Positions 37,146-50,996 of a stretch of DNA of 64,000 bases are shown in pieces (within the stretch, counting starts at the first letter, position 1; every line of letters starts with the position of its first letter). The position numbers were made by a program, and so were the translations under genes. Source of the stretch: RH-AL1 sp964235705 (GTDB lineage: Bacteria; Pseudomonadota; Alphaproteobacteria; Rhizobiales; Beijerinckiaceae); NCBI GenBank assembly GCA_964235705.1, contig CAXSDP010000005.1, forward strand, positions 43,248 through 107,247, in the 5' to 3' direction. The notes under the pieces were generated by a model that worked only from the letters and a program-made list of their open reading frames with translations, did not search any database and was not told the origin of the DNA.

Positions 37146-38369
37146 TTACGCCTCGAGGCCGAGCCGGCCCCTGTTGAGGAGGTGGAGGGGATCGAACGCC
37201 GACCTCACCCGCCGCGACAAGGCGGCGAGCGAGGCTGGCTGCGGGTGGAAGACCGGCGTGGACGCCCGCACCGCGTCGTCGGCCCGCATCAGCGTCGCGT
37301 GGCCCAGATCGTGGTGACCCTCTCGGCGCAGCGCCCCGCGCACGGCGTCGGCGTGGGCGTCGCTACCTTCCAGTCGCAACCAGACGAGGCCGCCGGCCCA
37401 ATCGTAGTACCAGCGCGCCAGCGGCAGCTCGGCGCGCCGCAGGGCCGCGACGAAGCCGGCGCCCTCGCTCGGCGTCAGCGACACCTTCCAGATCGGCCCG
37501 GCGCCGTCGGCCACCGGCTCGGCGTCGCGCAGCGCCGCCCAGAACAGCCGCGAGTCGCGCTGGGCCAAGTCACCAACGCGCGCGCGCGATCCGAAATGCG
37601 CGGCGAGGTTGGCGAAGCGGGCGTCGACCGAGATGGGGGGACCCTCCAGCCGCAGCGCCGCGACGCAGCCGCCCGCCATGCCCGCCCAAGCCGCGCCCGC
37701 CCAAGCGCCCTCCGGCAGGCAGGCGAAGCTCGACACCTCCTGCGGCAACCCGCTCGCCTCGCGCAGCGCGCTCAGCGCCGCCGCCTCGTCGAGGCCGTGC
37801 AGCAGCACCGTGCGCTCGGTCTCGGCCTTCGGCAGCACCTTGATGCTCACTTCCGTCATCACCGCGAGCGTGCCCTGCGACCCCGCCAGCAGCTTCGACA
37901 GGTCGTAGCCGGTGACGTTCTTGATGACTTGGCCACCGGACTTGAACACCTCGCCGCGCCCCGACACGGCGCGGAAGCCGAGCAGGTGGTCGCGCGCGGC
38001 GCCGGCCTTGATGCGGCGCGGGCCACCCGCGTTCACCGCAACCGTGCCGCCGAGCGTGCCGGTGGAGTTGCCACGCCACAGCACCGTCGGGTCCATCGGC
38101 TCGAAGGCGAGTTCCTGGTGGTGTTCGTCGAGCAGGCTGATGATGTCGGCCATCGGCGTGCCGGGCCGCGCCTGCAACACGAGTTCGCTCGGCTCATACG
38201 CAATGACGCCGCTCAGGCCCGACGTGTCGATGGTGGTCGCGGCGGTGACGGCGTGGCCGAGGCCGCGCTTGGAGCCGTGGCCGAGGATCTCGACCGGCGC
38301 CTCGTCGTCGAGCGCGGCGCAGACGGCGGCGAGGACCTCGTCCTCGTCGCGAGGGGTGATGACGGTCAT
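37146..38369 (-). CDS. glcE: Glycolate oxidase FAD-binding subunit GlcE
   Basis: A 407-residue FAD_binding_4 protein lacking the C-terminal oxidase domain of GlcD. VLQARPGTPMADIISLLDEH and GTLGGTVAVNAGGPRRIKAG are the FAD pocket segments, and KNVTGYDLSKLLAGSQGTL is a GlcE hallmark. The ATG was chosen at MTVITPRDEDEVLAAV, 20 bp after the glcD stop. It is the middle gene of glcDEF. The upstream 50 codons open in frame overlap glcD and are not expected to be translated. Confidence 0.92.
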   Translation of the reverse strand: MTVITPRDEDEVLAAVCAALDDEAPVEILGHGSKRGLGHAVTAATTIDTSGLSGVIAYEPSELVLQARPGTPMADIISLLDEHHQELAFEPMDPTVLWRGNSTGTLGGTVAVNAGGPRRIKAGAARDHLLGFRAVSGRGEVFKSGGQVIKNVTGYDLSKLLAGSQGTLAVMTEVSIKVLPKAETERTVLLHGLDEAAALSALREASGLPQEVSSFACLPEGAWAGAAWAGMAGGCVAALRLEGPPISVDARFANLAAHFGSRARVGDLAQRDSRLFWAALRDAEPVADGAGPIWKVSLTPSEGAGFVAALRRAELPLARWYYDWAGGLVWLRLEGSDAHADAVRGALRREGHHDLGHATLMRADDAVRASTPVFHPQPASLAALSRRVRSAFDPLHLLNRGRLGLEA

Positions 38370-38389
38370 GGCGCGAGGGTTCCCGGCGC

Positions 38390-39892
38390 CTAGAAACGCG
38401 GCAGCTCGGGGAACGCGAGTCTGCCCCCCCGCACGTGCATCTTGCCGAGTTCGGCGCAGCGGCACAGCGTCGGGAACACCTTGCCCGGATTGAGGCGATG
38501 CCCGGGATCGAAGGCGCATTTCAAGCGCTGCTGCTGCTCCAGGTCGATGTCGGAGAACATCGTGCCCATCAGGTCGCGCTTCTCCACGCCCACCCCGTGC
38601 TCGCCGCTGAGCACGCCGCCGACCTCCACGCAGAGCCGGAGGATGTCCGCCCCGAAAGCTTCCGCGCTCTCGACGTGGCCGGCCTTGGCGGCGTCGTAGA
38701 GGATGAGCGGGTGGAGGTTGCCGTCGCCGGCGTGGAACACGTTGGCGACGCCCAACCCGTGCTTAACCGCCAGTTCGTCCATGCGCTCCAGCACGTGGGA
38801 CAGCTTCTTGCGCGGGATCGTGCCGTCCATGCACAGCATGTCCGGCCCGTTCACGCTGACCGCCGGGAAGGCGTTCTTGCGGCCCTGCCAAAACTGCATG
38901 CGCTCGGCGTCGGAGGTCGACAGCCTGATCGTCGTCGCGCCGTTCTCCGTCGCGATCGTGGACACGCGCTCGACCAGGTGGTCGACCTCGCTCGCCGTGC
39001 CGTCGAGCTCGACGATGACGAGGCTGCCGGCGTCGCGCGGGTAGCCGCAGGGCTGGAACGTCTCCGTGGCGACGATGGTCTTGTTGTCCATCATCTCCAT
39101 GCCGCCGGGGATGATGCCCGCCGCGATGATCGCCGCCACGCACGCGCCGCCGTCCTGTACGGTCGGGAAGCCGAGCAGCACGCCGCGCGCCACCTGCGGC
39201 TTCTGGAGGATGCGGACGGTGACCTCCGTGACGACGGCGAGCAGGCCCTCCGATCCGGTCATCACGCCGATGATGTCGTACAGGTCGGGGTCTAGGTGCT
39301 TGCCGCCGAGCCGCAGCACCTCGCCGCCCATCAGCACGATCTCCAGCCCCAGGATGTTGTTGGTGGTGAGCCCGTACTTCAGGCAGTGGATGCCGCCGGA
39401 GTTCTCCGCGACGTTGCCGCCGATGGAGCAAGCGATCTGCGAGGACGGGTCGGGCGCGTAGTAGAAGCCCTCCCCCTCCACCGCGCGGGTGATGGCGAGG
39501 TTGGCCACGCCCGGCTGCACCACGGCGCAGCGGTTCTCGTAGTCGATTTCGAGGATCCTGTTGAACTTGCCCATGGCGAGCAGGATGCCGTCCTCCAGCG
39601 GCATCGAGCCGCCCGACAGCGAGGTGCCGCCGCCGCGCGGCACCACCTTGACGTTCATCTCCTTGGCCAGCGCCATGATCGCCGAAACCTCCGCCACCGT
39701 TTCCGGCAGCACCACCACCATCGGCATTTGCCGGTACATGGTCACGGCGTCGCACTCGTAGGGGCGCATCTGGCGCTCGTCGTCGAGCACGTTGCCGGGC
39801 GCCACGATGGCGCGCAGCCGCGCGACGATCTCCGCGCGCTTGGACAGGATCGCCTGCTCGGCCGGGGGCATCAGCAGTGTCATGGTTGCCAC
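38390..39892 (-). CDS. glcD: Glycolate oxidase catalytic subunit, FAD-linked
   Basis: A 500-residue flavoprotein that oxidises glycolate (and often D-lactate). The FAD-binding PCMH region has VVPRGGGTSLSGGSMPLEDG and SIGGNVAENSGGIHCLKYG. The C-terminal cap has FHAGDGNLHPLI and LSGEHGVGVEKRDLM with the active-site histidines. GTG GCA ACC ATG at the start leaves two possible initiators three codons apart. It is first gene of the operon. The 262-bp upstream spacer, shared with the divergent ene-reductase gene, presumably carries both promoters; no GlcC-type regulator is adjacent. Confidence 0.94.
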   Translation of the reverse strand: MATMTLLMPPAEQAILSKRAEIVARLRAIVAPGNVLDDERQMRPYECDAVTMYRQMPMVVVLPETVAEVSAIMALAKEMNVKVVPRGGGTSLSGGSMPLEDGILLAMGKFNRILEIDYENRCAVVQPGVANLAITRAVEGEGFYYAPDPSSQIACSIGGNVAENSGGIHCLKYGLTTNNILGLEIVLMGGEVLRLGGKHLDPDLYDIIGVMTGSEGLLAVVTEVTVRILQKPQVARGVLLGFPTVQDGGACVAAIIAAGIIPGGMEMMDNKTIVATETFQPCGYPRDAGSLVIVELDGTASEVDHLVERVSTIATENGATTIRLSTSDAERMQFWQGRKNAFPAVSVNGPDMLCMDGTIPRKKLSHVLERMDELAVKHGLGVANVFHAGDGNLHPLILYDAAKAGHVESAEAFGADILRLCVEVGGVLSGEHGVGVEKRDLMGTMFSDIDLEQQQRLKCAFDPGHRLNPGKVFPTLCRCAELGKMHVRGGRLAFPELPRF

Positions 39893-40154
39893 TCTCGAAA
39901 GGACGGCGCGAAAGGACCGAAATGGAGGCGCTATGCGAAAAGCTCAAGATCAGCCATGACGCCACCGGGACGCTGACGCAAGGCCCGCGACTCGATCGAT
40001 CCCCGTCCGAACGTCGGCCGCGTGAAACGGTCCCGCCCCGAACCATCCGGCGCCCTATATGGATGTGACGTCCGGCCCGCGTCCCCCAACCCCCGCGTCC
40101 CCGCCCGCCGCGTCAACGCGTCACCCGCGGGGACGAACGCCCAAGGAGGTCCCC

Positions 40155-41258
40155 TTGACCAGCCCCGTCCTACGACCCGTCACCATCGGCGACCTCGCCT
40201 TGAAGAACCGCATCGTCATGGCGCCGCTCACGCGCTCGCGCTCTACCATGGAGGGCATCGTGCCGGACTTCGCCGGCACCTACTACGCGCAGCGCGCCGC
40301 CGCCGGGCTCATCATCAGCGAGGCCACCAACATCTCGCCCCAGGCTGTGGGCTACGCCTACACGCCCGGCATCTGGAGCGAGCGCCAAGTGGAGGCGTGG
40401 TCGCGCGTCGTCGCCAAGGTGCACGCCAACGACGGGCGCATCTTCTGCCAGCTCTGGCACACCGGCCGGATCTCGCACCCCGACCTCCAGCCCGGCGGCG
40501 GCCTGCCCGTCTCGGCCTCGGCGATCGCGGCGGAGGGCGAGGCCTACACGGTCGAGGGCATGAAGCCGCTCGTCACCCCGCGCGCGCTGGAAACCGACGA
40601 GATGCCCGGCATCGTGGAGGATTACCGGCGTGCCGCCGCCAACGCCAAGCGCGCCGGCTTCGACGGGGTCGAGGTGCACAGCGCCAACAACTACCTGCTC
40701 GAGCAGTTCGTGCGCGACTCGACCAACCACCGCACCGACCGCTACGGCGGCTCGGTGGCCAACCGCCTGCGCTTCCCGCTGGAGGTCGTGCGCGCCGTGC
40801 TCGACGTCTGGGGTGGTGGGGCGCGCGTCGGCATCCGCCTGTCGCCGGCGACGACCCAGCCCGGCCAGACGCCGCTCGACAGTGACCCGCAGGCCACCTA
40901 CGGCGCCTACGTCGACGAGCTGGGCAAGCTGGGGCTGCTGTACATCCACGTCATCGAGGGCATCACCCAGCAGAGCCGGGGCGGCGAGGGGGTCGACTTC
41001 CACGACCTGCGCGACCGGTTTCACGGCGCGTTCATCGACAACAACAGGCTGACGCTGGAGCTGGCGGAGAAGCGGCTGGCCAACGGCGAGGCCGACCTGT
41101 TCTCGTTCGGGCGGTCGTTCATCGCCAACCCGGACCTGGTGGCGCGGCTGGCGAGCGGGGCACCATTGGCGGATGCGCCGAAGGAGTATTGGTACGGCGG
41201 TGGGGCGAACGGGTACTCGGATTGGCCGGGCATGGAGGGGGCGGTGGGGGTGCGGTAA
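40155..41258 (+). CDS. Old Yellow Enzyme-family ene-reductase (NemA-like)
   Basis: A 367-residue FMN-dependent NAD(P)H:flavin oxidoreductase that reduces activated alkenes, nitro-compounds or electrophiles. LKNRIVMAPLTRSRS binds FMN at the N-terminus, CQLWHTGRISHP precedes the active site, GVEVHSANNYLLEQF carries the substrate-binding His/Asn pair, and NHRTDRYGGSVANRLRF and FGRSFIANPDLV complete the set. The start is a TTG with a perfect AAGGAGG five bases before it; no ATG lies in a better place. It is divergent from glcD. Family certain, physiological electrophile unknown. Confidence 0.92.
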   Translation: MTSPVLRPVTIGDLALKNRIVMAPLTRSRSTMEGIVPDFAGTYYAQRAAAGLIISEATNISPQAVGYAYTPGIWSERQVEAWSRVVAKVHANDGRIFCQLWHTGRISHPDLQPGGGLPVSASAIAAEGEAYTVEGMKPLVTPRALETDEMPGIVEDYRRAAANAKRAGFDGVEVHSANNYLLEQFVRDSTNHRTDRYGGSVANRLRFPLEVVRAVLDVWGGGARVGIRLSPATTQPGQTPLDSDPQATYGAYVDELGKLGLLYIHVIEGITQQSRGGEGVDFHDLRDRFHGAFIDNNRLTLELAEKRLANGEADLFSFGRSFIANPDLVARLASGAPLADAPKEYWYGGGANGYSDWPGMEGAVGVR

Positions 41259-41290
41259 GGGATGGTCCCGATCGAGGTTGGACAGGGTTG

Positions 41291-42048
41291 ATGGACTGTC
41301 ACGGTTTGATCTTCGATCTCGGCGTCAGCGAGGGGAACGACACCGCCTTCTACCTGGCCAAGGGGTTCAAGGTCGTCGCCGTGGAAGCCGACCCCGCGAT
41401 GGTGCGTCACCTTCGTGCCCGCTTCTCGACCGAGATCGGAACGGGCGCCGTGAAGCTGCTGCCGTTCGCCGCGGCGGACTCATTCGGCGCCGTGCTGGAT
41501 TTCCATGCCCATGCCCAACACCAGGGCGTGTCGGGCCTGAGCCTGAACCCGGACCTGAGCCCCGACGGCTACCACCCACCGCAGCAGGTCATCACAATCG
41601 ATTGGGCGACCCTCCTGGCGCAAGGCGTCCCTCGCTACGTCAAGATCGATATGAGAACAACGAGACATCGTTCCTCGTCGGGATGGCGCGAACGGGCGTC
41701 GTCCCGGAATTCATATCCGTCGAGTGTCATGCCCTCGACCCCGTCCGGCAGCTTTTCGCGATGGGTTATCGACGCTTCCGCCTGATCGATCAGAACGCCC
41801 GCGACGGTTTCCTCATGCCCGAGCCTCAGCTCGAAGGTCGTCGCGTCGAGAATCCGGATTTCGCCCATGCGTCCGGACCCTTCGGCATGGATGTCTTCGG
41901 AGGGGGAGCGTGGCTGGACTTCAGCGGGTTCGAGGCGGCTTGGTCGAAGGCGCAGCCGATGAGGGCGCTTGGGACCTGGTTCGACTGTCACGCCTGGAAG
42001 CCTCATCGACGGGGCCTTGCCGGTTGGCTGGCCCGGTCGCGCGGTTGA
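41291..42048 (+). pseudogene. FkbM-family methyltransferase with a single-base frameshift
   Basis: The frame starting at the ATG encodes an FkbM SAM-methyltransferase N-terminus: IFDLGVSEGNDTAFYLAKGF (motif I) and VVAVEADPAMVRHL. After VKID the protein goes out of frame. One missing base between 41652 and 41653 would restore VKID(I)ENNETSFLVG and continue through PEFISVECHALDP to a stop at 42046-42048. VKIDxEG/N-E is the FkbM signature, so the join is exact. As it stands the product would be about 165 residues with a garbage tail. Either a recent pseudogene or a sequencing error; FkbM enzymes usually O-methylate sugars or peptides. Confidence 0.85.
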
Positions 42049-42638
42049 GCGCCTTCAAGACGATCTGGGACAGCCTGCCGAACGCTTTCTAGGGTCTGAA
42101 GGATCATCAGACGTGGCGACCGCGCGCGTCACCGTGCTCTCGCGAGGCGATGCGACCCTCGAACGGCCGATGTCGCCAATCGCCGACATCCAAATCGCCG
42201 ATGTCGCCGTTCGCGACGGAGGCGCACCCCGAGGTCGCCGGACGCTGACCGGGGCCCGCCTGCGGGTCAGCGAACGCCGACTTTGGCAAGGCCCGGTGTC
42301 AGCGAACGCGATATGGCACATGGAGCGGTAAGGTAGCCTTATCAAGGGCTTGACTCCGGTCACACTACCGGATAGGTATCTCGAACGCAAGCGGTGGACG
42401 TTGGTGGCCAGGATCATCGGGCGAAGGTCTCGCAGGTCGATGTCCCAGTAGCCTCATGGTGAGGAGGCCGCAGGCCGTCTCGAACCAGCTTCCTTGAACC
42501 AAGGACCCGGCGGTCCCGAGACCTCGCCTCCTGGATCCCTCGCGGTTCGACACGCCCCTGTGGGGCTCCTCACCATGAGGGGTTTCGAGGAACCCGTTGG
42601 AAGGAGGCCCTGCGTCGGCGCACCGTTCGGGCCGATGC
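42049..42638. other. 590-bp intergenic stretch, no gene seen
   Basis: No open frame here shows protein-like composition. Contents: short direct repeats (GTCAGCGAACGC twice near 42265 and 42297; GATGTCGCC twice near 42170-42205), a CTTGAC box at 42349-42354 with a weak ATAGGT 17 bp downstream that could be a rightward promoter without a gene, and the inverted-repeat element at 42452-42580. Confidence 0.6.
42452..42580. repeat. 129-bp inverted-repeat element (paired REP arms)
   Basis: CCTCATGGTGAGGAG at 42452 is mirrored by CTCCTCACCATGAGG ending at 42580. Further in, TCTCGAACC is mirrored by GGTTCGACA. Each arm has its own small GGCC/GGGGC hairpin. A single arm occurs at 22687-22723. This is a dispersed palindromic repeat of the REP/BIME type lying just beyond the 3' end of the ABC-F gene. 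Confidence 0.72.
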
Positions 42639-44450
<1,812 letters not shown>

Positions 44451-44637
44451 CGGCTTGGCTTAAAGGTGGACGCGGGCGAGCACAATGAGGGCTGGACGCG
44501 CAGGGACCGAAAGCCCCCGCGGCGGGACGGCCCCGAGGCGCGGGGCCCCCGCTCGCGACGGATGTCACGGCCGCGACGTGTCGTCCGACGCCGGACCGGG
44601 ACGCGAACGTTCGCTCGCGCCGGCGATTTCCGTCACC

Positions 44638-45219
44638 ATGGCCATCTTCTTCACCGCCGATACCCACTTCAGCGACACCCACATCCTGCGCCAGCGCGGG
44701 GGGACCTTCCCGTCGCTGGACGCGCATGACGAGACCATCGTCGCCCGCTGGAACGAGACGGTGGGGCCGGACGACGAGGTGTGGCACATCGGCGATTTCG
44801 CGTCGGGCGCCACCAGGGATCGCTGCCTCGCCGTGTTCGAGCGGCTCAACGGCGTCAAGCGGCTGGTGCGCGGCAACCACGACAGCAACCGGGTGCTGGA
44901 CCTGCCCTGGGCGGAACCGCCGTGCGAAACGCATCGGCTGACGCTGAGCGACGCGGCGGGGACGGAATGGCGGCTGTTCCTATCGCACTACGCGCACCGG
45001 GCATGGCCGGGCCTGTGGCGCGGCACCCGCCACCTGTACGGCCACACCCACGCCCAACTCGAGGACACCCGCCGCTCCTGCGACGTCGGCGTCGACGCCT
45101 GGGGTTACCGCCCGGTGGACCTCGCCGCCGTCCTCGCCCGCCAGGACGCCGCGGCGACGTGGCCGGAAGAACTGGCGGCGCGCATGGGGGAGCGGCCCAT
45201 CGGCCAGGTGGGCGCGTGA
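44638..45219 (+). CDS. Small calcineurin-like metallophosphoesterase
   Basis: A 193-residue cytosolic phosphoesterase. Metal ligands are in FTADTHFSD, WHIGDFASG, LVRGNHDSN and YGHTHAQ, the standard order. The short length and the opening MAIFFTADTHF resemble phage and bacterial YfcE-like phosphodiesterases. The ATG was chosen for homology. It is divergent from the ABC-F gene and 187 bp before the LOV kinase. The substrate is unknown. Confidence 0.85.
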   Translation: MAIFFTADTHFSDTHILRQRGGTFPSLDAHDETIVARWNETVGPDDEVWHIGDFASGATRDRCLAVFERLNGVKRLVRGNHDSNRVLDLPWAEPPCETHRLTLSDAAGTEWRLFLSHYAHRAWPGLWRGTRHLYGHTHAQLEDTRRSCDVGVDAWGYRPVDLAAVLARQDAAATWPEELAARMGERPIGQVGA

Positions 45220-45406
45220 GGGTGACGATCCATCACGCGACCAGGCGCGCGGGGGCGCTCGACGGGGCGGCCCCAGGTAGCGGTTGACGGGGATCGAGTG
45301 GCGCGGCTACGCACGGTCCACGCGGCTCGCGCGGACCCGAAGCCCTGACCATCGCGCCCCTCCGGCTCCGGAGGGTGCCCATTGTCCCAACATCCCGGAA
45401 CGATCG

Positions 45407-46558
45407 ATGGAAACGGACGACGCCTGGCTTCAAACGGACCGGCTGCACGCCGCCACCGGCAAGGGCGACCCATTCGCGGCGGCCGTCCGCGCCACCCGCA
45501 TGCCGATGATCATCACCGATCCCAAGCAGCGCGACAACCCGATCGTCTACGCCAACGACGCCTTCGCCCGCATGACGGGTTACGGGCGGGACGAGGTGCT
45601 CGGCACGAATTGCCGCTTCCTCCAGGGCGCCGGCACGGATCGCAGCAAGGTCGCCGTGATGCGCGAGGCCATCGATGGCAGGCGCGACTGCAGCGTGGAC
45701 CTCCTGAACTACCGCAAGGACGGCACGCCGTTCTGGAACGCCCTCTACGTCAGCCCGGTGTTCGACGAGGCGGGTGGGCTGCAGTTCTTCTTCGCCTCCC
45801 AGGTCGACGTCACGGAGCGCATCGAGGCGGAAGCCGCCATCCGCGCCGCCAAGGAGCATTTCGAGGCGGTGTTCCAGGAGCGTACGGCGGACCTGCGCGC
45901 CGCGCTGGCGAGGCTGGAGGACGCCAACGCGCGCCTGTCGCTCGCCGTCGAGACCAAGACCGCCCTGCTCCACGAGGTCGACCACCGGGTCAAGAACAAC
46001 CTCCAGATGGTGTCCTCGCTGATCCTCCTGCAGACCCGCGCGATCACCGACGAGGGCACGCGGCGCTCGCTCAAGGAGATGCTGACGCGGATCGAGGCGC
46101 TGGGCACCGTGCATCGCCGGCTGTACCAGTCCGACGACGTCACCCGCTTCGACGTCGGCGCGTTCGTGCGCGACCTCGTCACCGACCTGGCCGGCGTGAG
46201 CGTCCGCGAGCGGATCACCCTCGCCTTCGACCTGGCCACCGTGGAGATCCCGGCCGAACACGCGGCGCCGCTCGCGCTGGTCGTCAACGAGGTGGTCACC
46301 AACGCGCTCAAGCACGCCTTCCCCGACACCCGTCGCGGAACCCTGTCCACCGGCGTCGCGCGCGTCGGCGACGGGCTGCGCATCGTGGTCGCCGACGACG
46401 GCGTCGGCGAGGACGTCACCGGCCTGTCCGCCACCTCGTTCGGCACGTCGCTGGTGCGCACGCTGAGCCGCCAGTTGCGGGCGGTCGTGACTTGGTCCAA
46501 CAACGAACCCGGCACGCGCGTCGTGATCGACCTACCGATCGGGGACATCACGCCATGA
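45407..46558 (+). CDS. LOV-domain blue-light histidine kinase, HisKA_2 type
   Basis: A 383-residue soluble photosensory kinase. The LOV core (about 28-140) contains LGTNCRFLQGAGT with the flavin-adduct cysteine Cys69, the NYRKDGTPFWN sheet and Gln132 in FFFASQVDVTERI, all hallmarks of photoactive FMN-binding LOV domains. A coiled coil leads to HEVDHRVKNNLQ, the HisKA_2 phospho-acceptor (His193), then a short HATPase. These kinases are widespread in alphaproteobacteria, where some control general stress or attachment. It overlaps the response regulator gene by ATGA. No PhyR/EcfG genes are adjacent, so the output is unknown. Confidence 0.92.
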   Translation: METDDAWLQTDRLHAATGKGDPFAAAVRATRMPMIITDPKQRDNPIVYANDAFARMTGYGRDEVLGTNCRFLQGAGTDRSKVAVMREAIDGRRDCSVDLLNYRKDGTPFWNALYVSPVFDEAGGLQFFFASQVDVTERIEAEAAIRAAKEHFEAVFQERTADLRAALARLEDANARLSLAVETKTALLHEVDHRVKNNLQMVSSLILLQTRAITDEGTRRSLKEMLTRIEALGTVHRRLYQSDDVTRFDVGAFVRDLVTDLAGVSVRERITLAFDLATVEIPAEHAAPLALVVNEVVTNALKHAFPDTRRGTLSTGVARVGDGLRIVVADDGVGEDVTGLSATSFGTSLVRTLSRQLRAVVTWSNNEPGTRVVIDLPIGDITP

Positions 46559-47007
46559 GCGAATACCCGCCTTTGTCCGTCCTTGTCGTGGAGGACCAGG
46601 CGCTGCTGGCGATGGAGCTGCAATACCTGATCGAGGACGCGGGGCACAGCGTGGCCGGCTGGGCGACCTGCTTCGCGGAAGCGGCGAACATCATCGGCCC
46701 GGGCCGCGCGCCGCCCGACCTCGCCTTCGTCGACATCCACCTCGCCGACGGCGTGACCGGCACGACGATCGCCGCCCACCTTCAAACGCGCGGCGTTGCC
46801 GTCGTCTACATGACGGCGAACGCGAAGCGCATCCCCGATGATTTCGCCGGCGCGGTCGGCGTGATGGCGAAGCCCTACACGTCGACGAGCGTGCTGGCGG
46901 CGCTCGACTTCCTCCACGGGGGGGTGCGCAACCCGCCACCCAGCCTCGCCCTGCCGGCCGGGCTGCGGTTGTCGCCGCGCTACGCGGAAAGCTGGGCGAC
47001 GCATTAG
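46555..47007 (+). CDS. Single-domain response regulator, partner of the LOV kinase
   Basis: A 150-residue receiver. Acidic pocket Glu13-Asp14, phospho-acceptor Asp60 in AFVDIHLADG, a Thr in VYMTANAKR and Lys in MAKPYTS are in place. VVYMTANAKRIPDDF has the look of receivers paired with HWE/HisKA_2 kinases. The start overlaps the kinase stop by ATGA, so the two are made together. There is no output domain; a 25-residue tail follows the receiver. It probably acts by protein-protein contact or as a phosphate sink. Confidence 0.9.
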   Translation: MSEYPPLSVLVVEDQALLAMELQYLIEDAGHSVAGWATCFAEAANIIGPGRAPPDLAFVDIHLADGVTGTTIAAHLQTRGVAVVYMTANAKRIPDDFAGAVGVMAKPYTSTSVLAALDFLHGGVRNPPPSLALPAGLRLSPRYAESWATH

Positions 47008-47091
47008 CCGCGTCGGTTGCCGGCCCGCCCATTCCGTGCTGTCTGCCCTGACCCACACCATCGCGTCGCAGAGGCCGGGCAGAGCAAGAGC

Positions 47092-49708
<2,617 letters not shown>

Positions 49709-49722
<14 letters not shown>

Positions 49723-50314
49723 GGGCGCGAGGCGGGCGGCGTTGGGCGGGCTTCCCCGGTGGGGGACGCGATGGCCGCGCGGACATTTGGCCCGATGCTT
49801 GGTCCCATGCTTGGCCGTGGCGGCCGCCCTGCCCCTCGCCGGCTGCTTCCAACCGCTCTACGGCAACTTCGCCGACGGTGGCCCTGGACTGCAGAACGAG
49901 TTGCAGGCGATCGCGATCGAGCCGATCCCCGACCGCATCGGGCACTACCTCGGCGACGACCTCGTGTTCGACCTCAACGGCACCGGCTCGCACGTGGCGC
50001 CGAAGTATCGCCTGTTCGTCAACCTGACCGAGGCCGTGCAAACGCCGCTCATCGACACGGTCAGCGGCCGGGCGAGTTCGGCGACGTTGGTCATCAACGC
50101 CAACTACCGGCTCGTCACGGCCGACACGGGCCTGCCGCTGACCAGGGGCACGGCCTTCGTGTTCAAGAGCTACGATCGCACGAGCGAGCGCTTCGCCAAC
50201 ATCCGCGCCGCGCGTGACGCCGAGATCCACGATGCCAAGCGTTTGTCCGACCAGTTGCGCATCCGCCTCGCCGCCTTCCTCACCGATTTCAGGAAGCCGG
50301 GCGACGGGCATTAA
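49709..50314 (+). CDS. lptE: LPS-assembly lipoprotein LptE
   Basis: A 201-residue outer-membrane lipoprotein that plugs LptD for lipopolysaccharide insertion. The lipobox LAGC (Cys46) is followed by FQPLYG, the near-invariant start of mature alphaproteobacterial LptE. IEPIPDRIGHYLGDDLVF and the C-terminal RLSDQLRIRLAAFLTDF are conserved blocks. The ATG used overlaps leuS by 14 bases and gives a long 45-residue signal region. TTG codons at 49742 or 49787 would give more normal signal peptides. The position between leuS and holA is the classical order. Confidence 0.88.
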
Positions 50315-50341
50315 ACGGCGTGTACCGCGTCGAGGGACGTT

Positions 50342-50878
50342 TCAGCGATAGAAAAGGTAACTGGCCGTGTAGGGGACGCGGCGCTCGGCGCCCTTCGGCT
50401 GGCACGCGCCATCCGGCTTACCGCCGCCGGCGGTGTCGACGCGCTGCACGTAGCGCGTCCCCGCGAGTGTGCCCGGCCCGGTCTCCGTCGCCGACAGCAG
50501 CAGCCATGGCACGGCGCCCTTGGCGGGAGCATCCTGGGTGGCGATGACCTTGCCGACGACCTTCGAGCCGTCGCCCGCCTCCCAGCTCGGCCCGGCGCCG
50601 TGCTTCAGGACCGTCTTGCCGTCGGGTGACTTGAGGACGGCATCGGGGGCTTTGAAGCTCCAGGCGAGCTTGCCGGCATCGGCGGCTTCCTGCTCGGGCG
50701 TGCCGACGACGGGAGCGCAGACGTAGACCTGCGATCCCGTGGCGGCGAAGCGGCCGATCAGGGTGCTGCCGCCCGGTGGCTTCAGCGCGTCGGATATCCC
50801 CTGCTCCGCCGCCGCGACCGGCGCCACGGGGGCAGCGAGGATGAAGGCAGCCGACGCCAGCGCGAGGATGGTCCGCAT
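50342..50878 (-). CDS. Exported DUF3455 protein
   Basis: A 178-residue secreted or periplasmic protein of unknown function. A signal peptide (MRTILALASAAFILAAPVAP) ends near residue 24. The mature part opens GISDALKPPGGSTLIGRF and has GSQVYVC, AWSFKAPDA and GPSWEAGDGSKVVGKV, the DUF3455 pattern. The C-terminal GTRYVQRVDTAGG fits too. The ATG follows GGAGA. It lies between lptE and holA on the opposite strand, thus interrupting an otherwise conserved run. Confidence 0.8.
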   Translation of the reverse strand: MRTILALASAAFILAAPVAPVAAAEQGISDALKPPGGSTLIGRFAATGSQVYVCAPVVGTPEQEAADAGKLAWSFKAPDAVLKSPDGKTVLKHGAGPSWEAGDGSKVVGKVIATQDAPAKGAVPWLLLSATETGPGTLAGTRYVQRVDTAGGGKPDGACQPKGAERRVPYTASYLFYR

Positions 50879-50996
50879 GATCTCTCCATGGGCGGAGGCC
50901 GAACCCTCCCGCGACGCCTCGGCCCGGCGATCCCTGGCCTCATGACATCCCGATGGCGTAACAGATGACCATGCGCGGTGACAGCGGGAGATCGGT

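Noticed and set aside
45357..45376. CCCTCC/GGAGGG hairpin upstream of the LOV kinase as a riboswitch or RNA thermometer.
   Set aside because: It is about 30 bases from the start codon, so the GGAGGG is not the ribosome site; a chance GC-rich palindrome is as likely.
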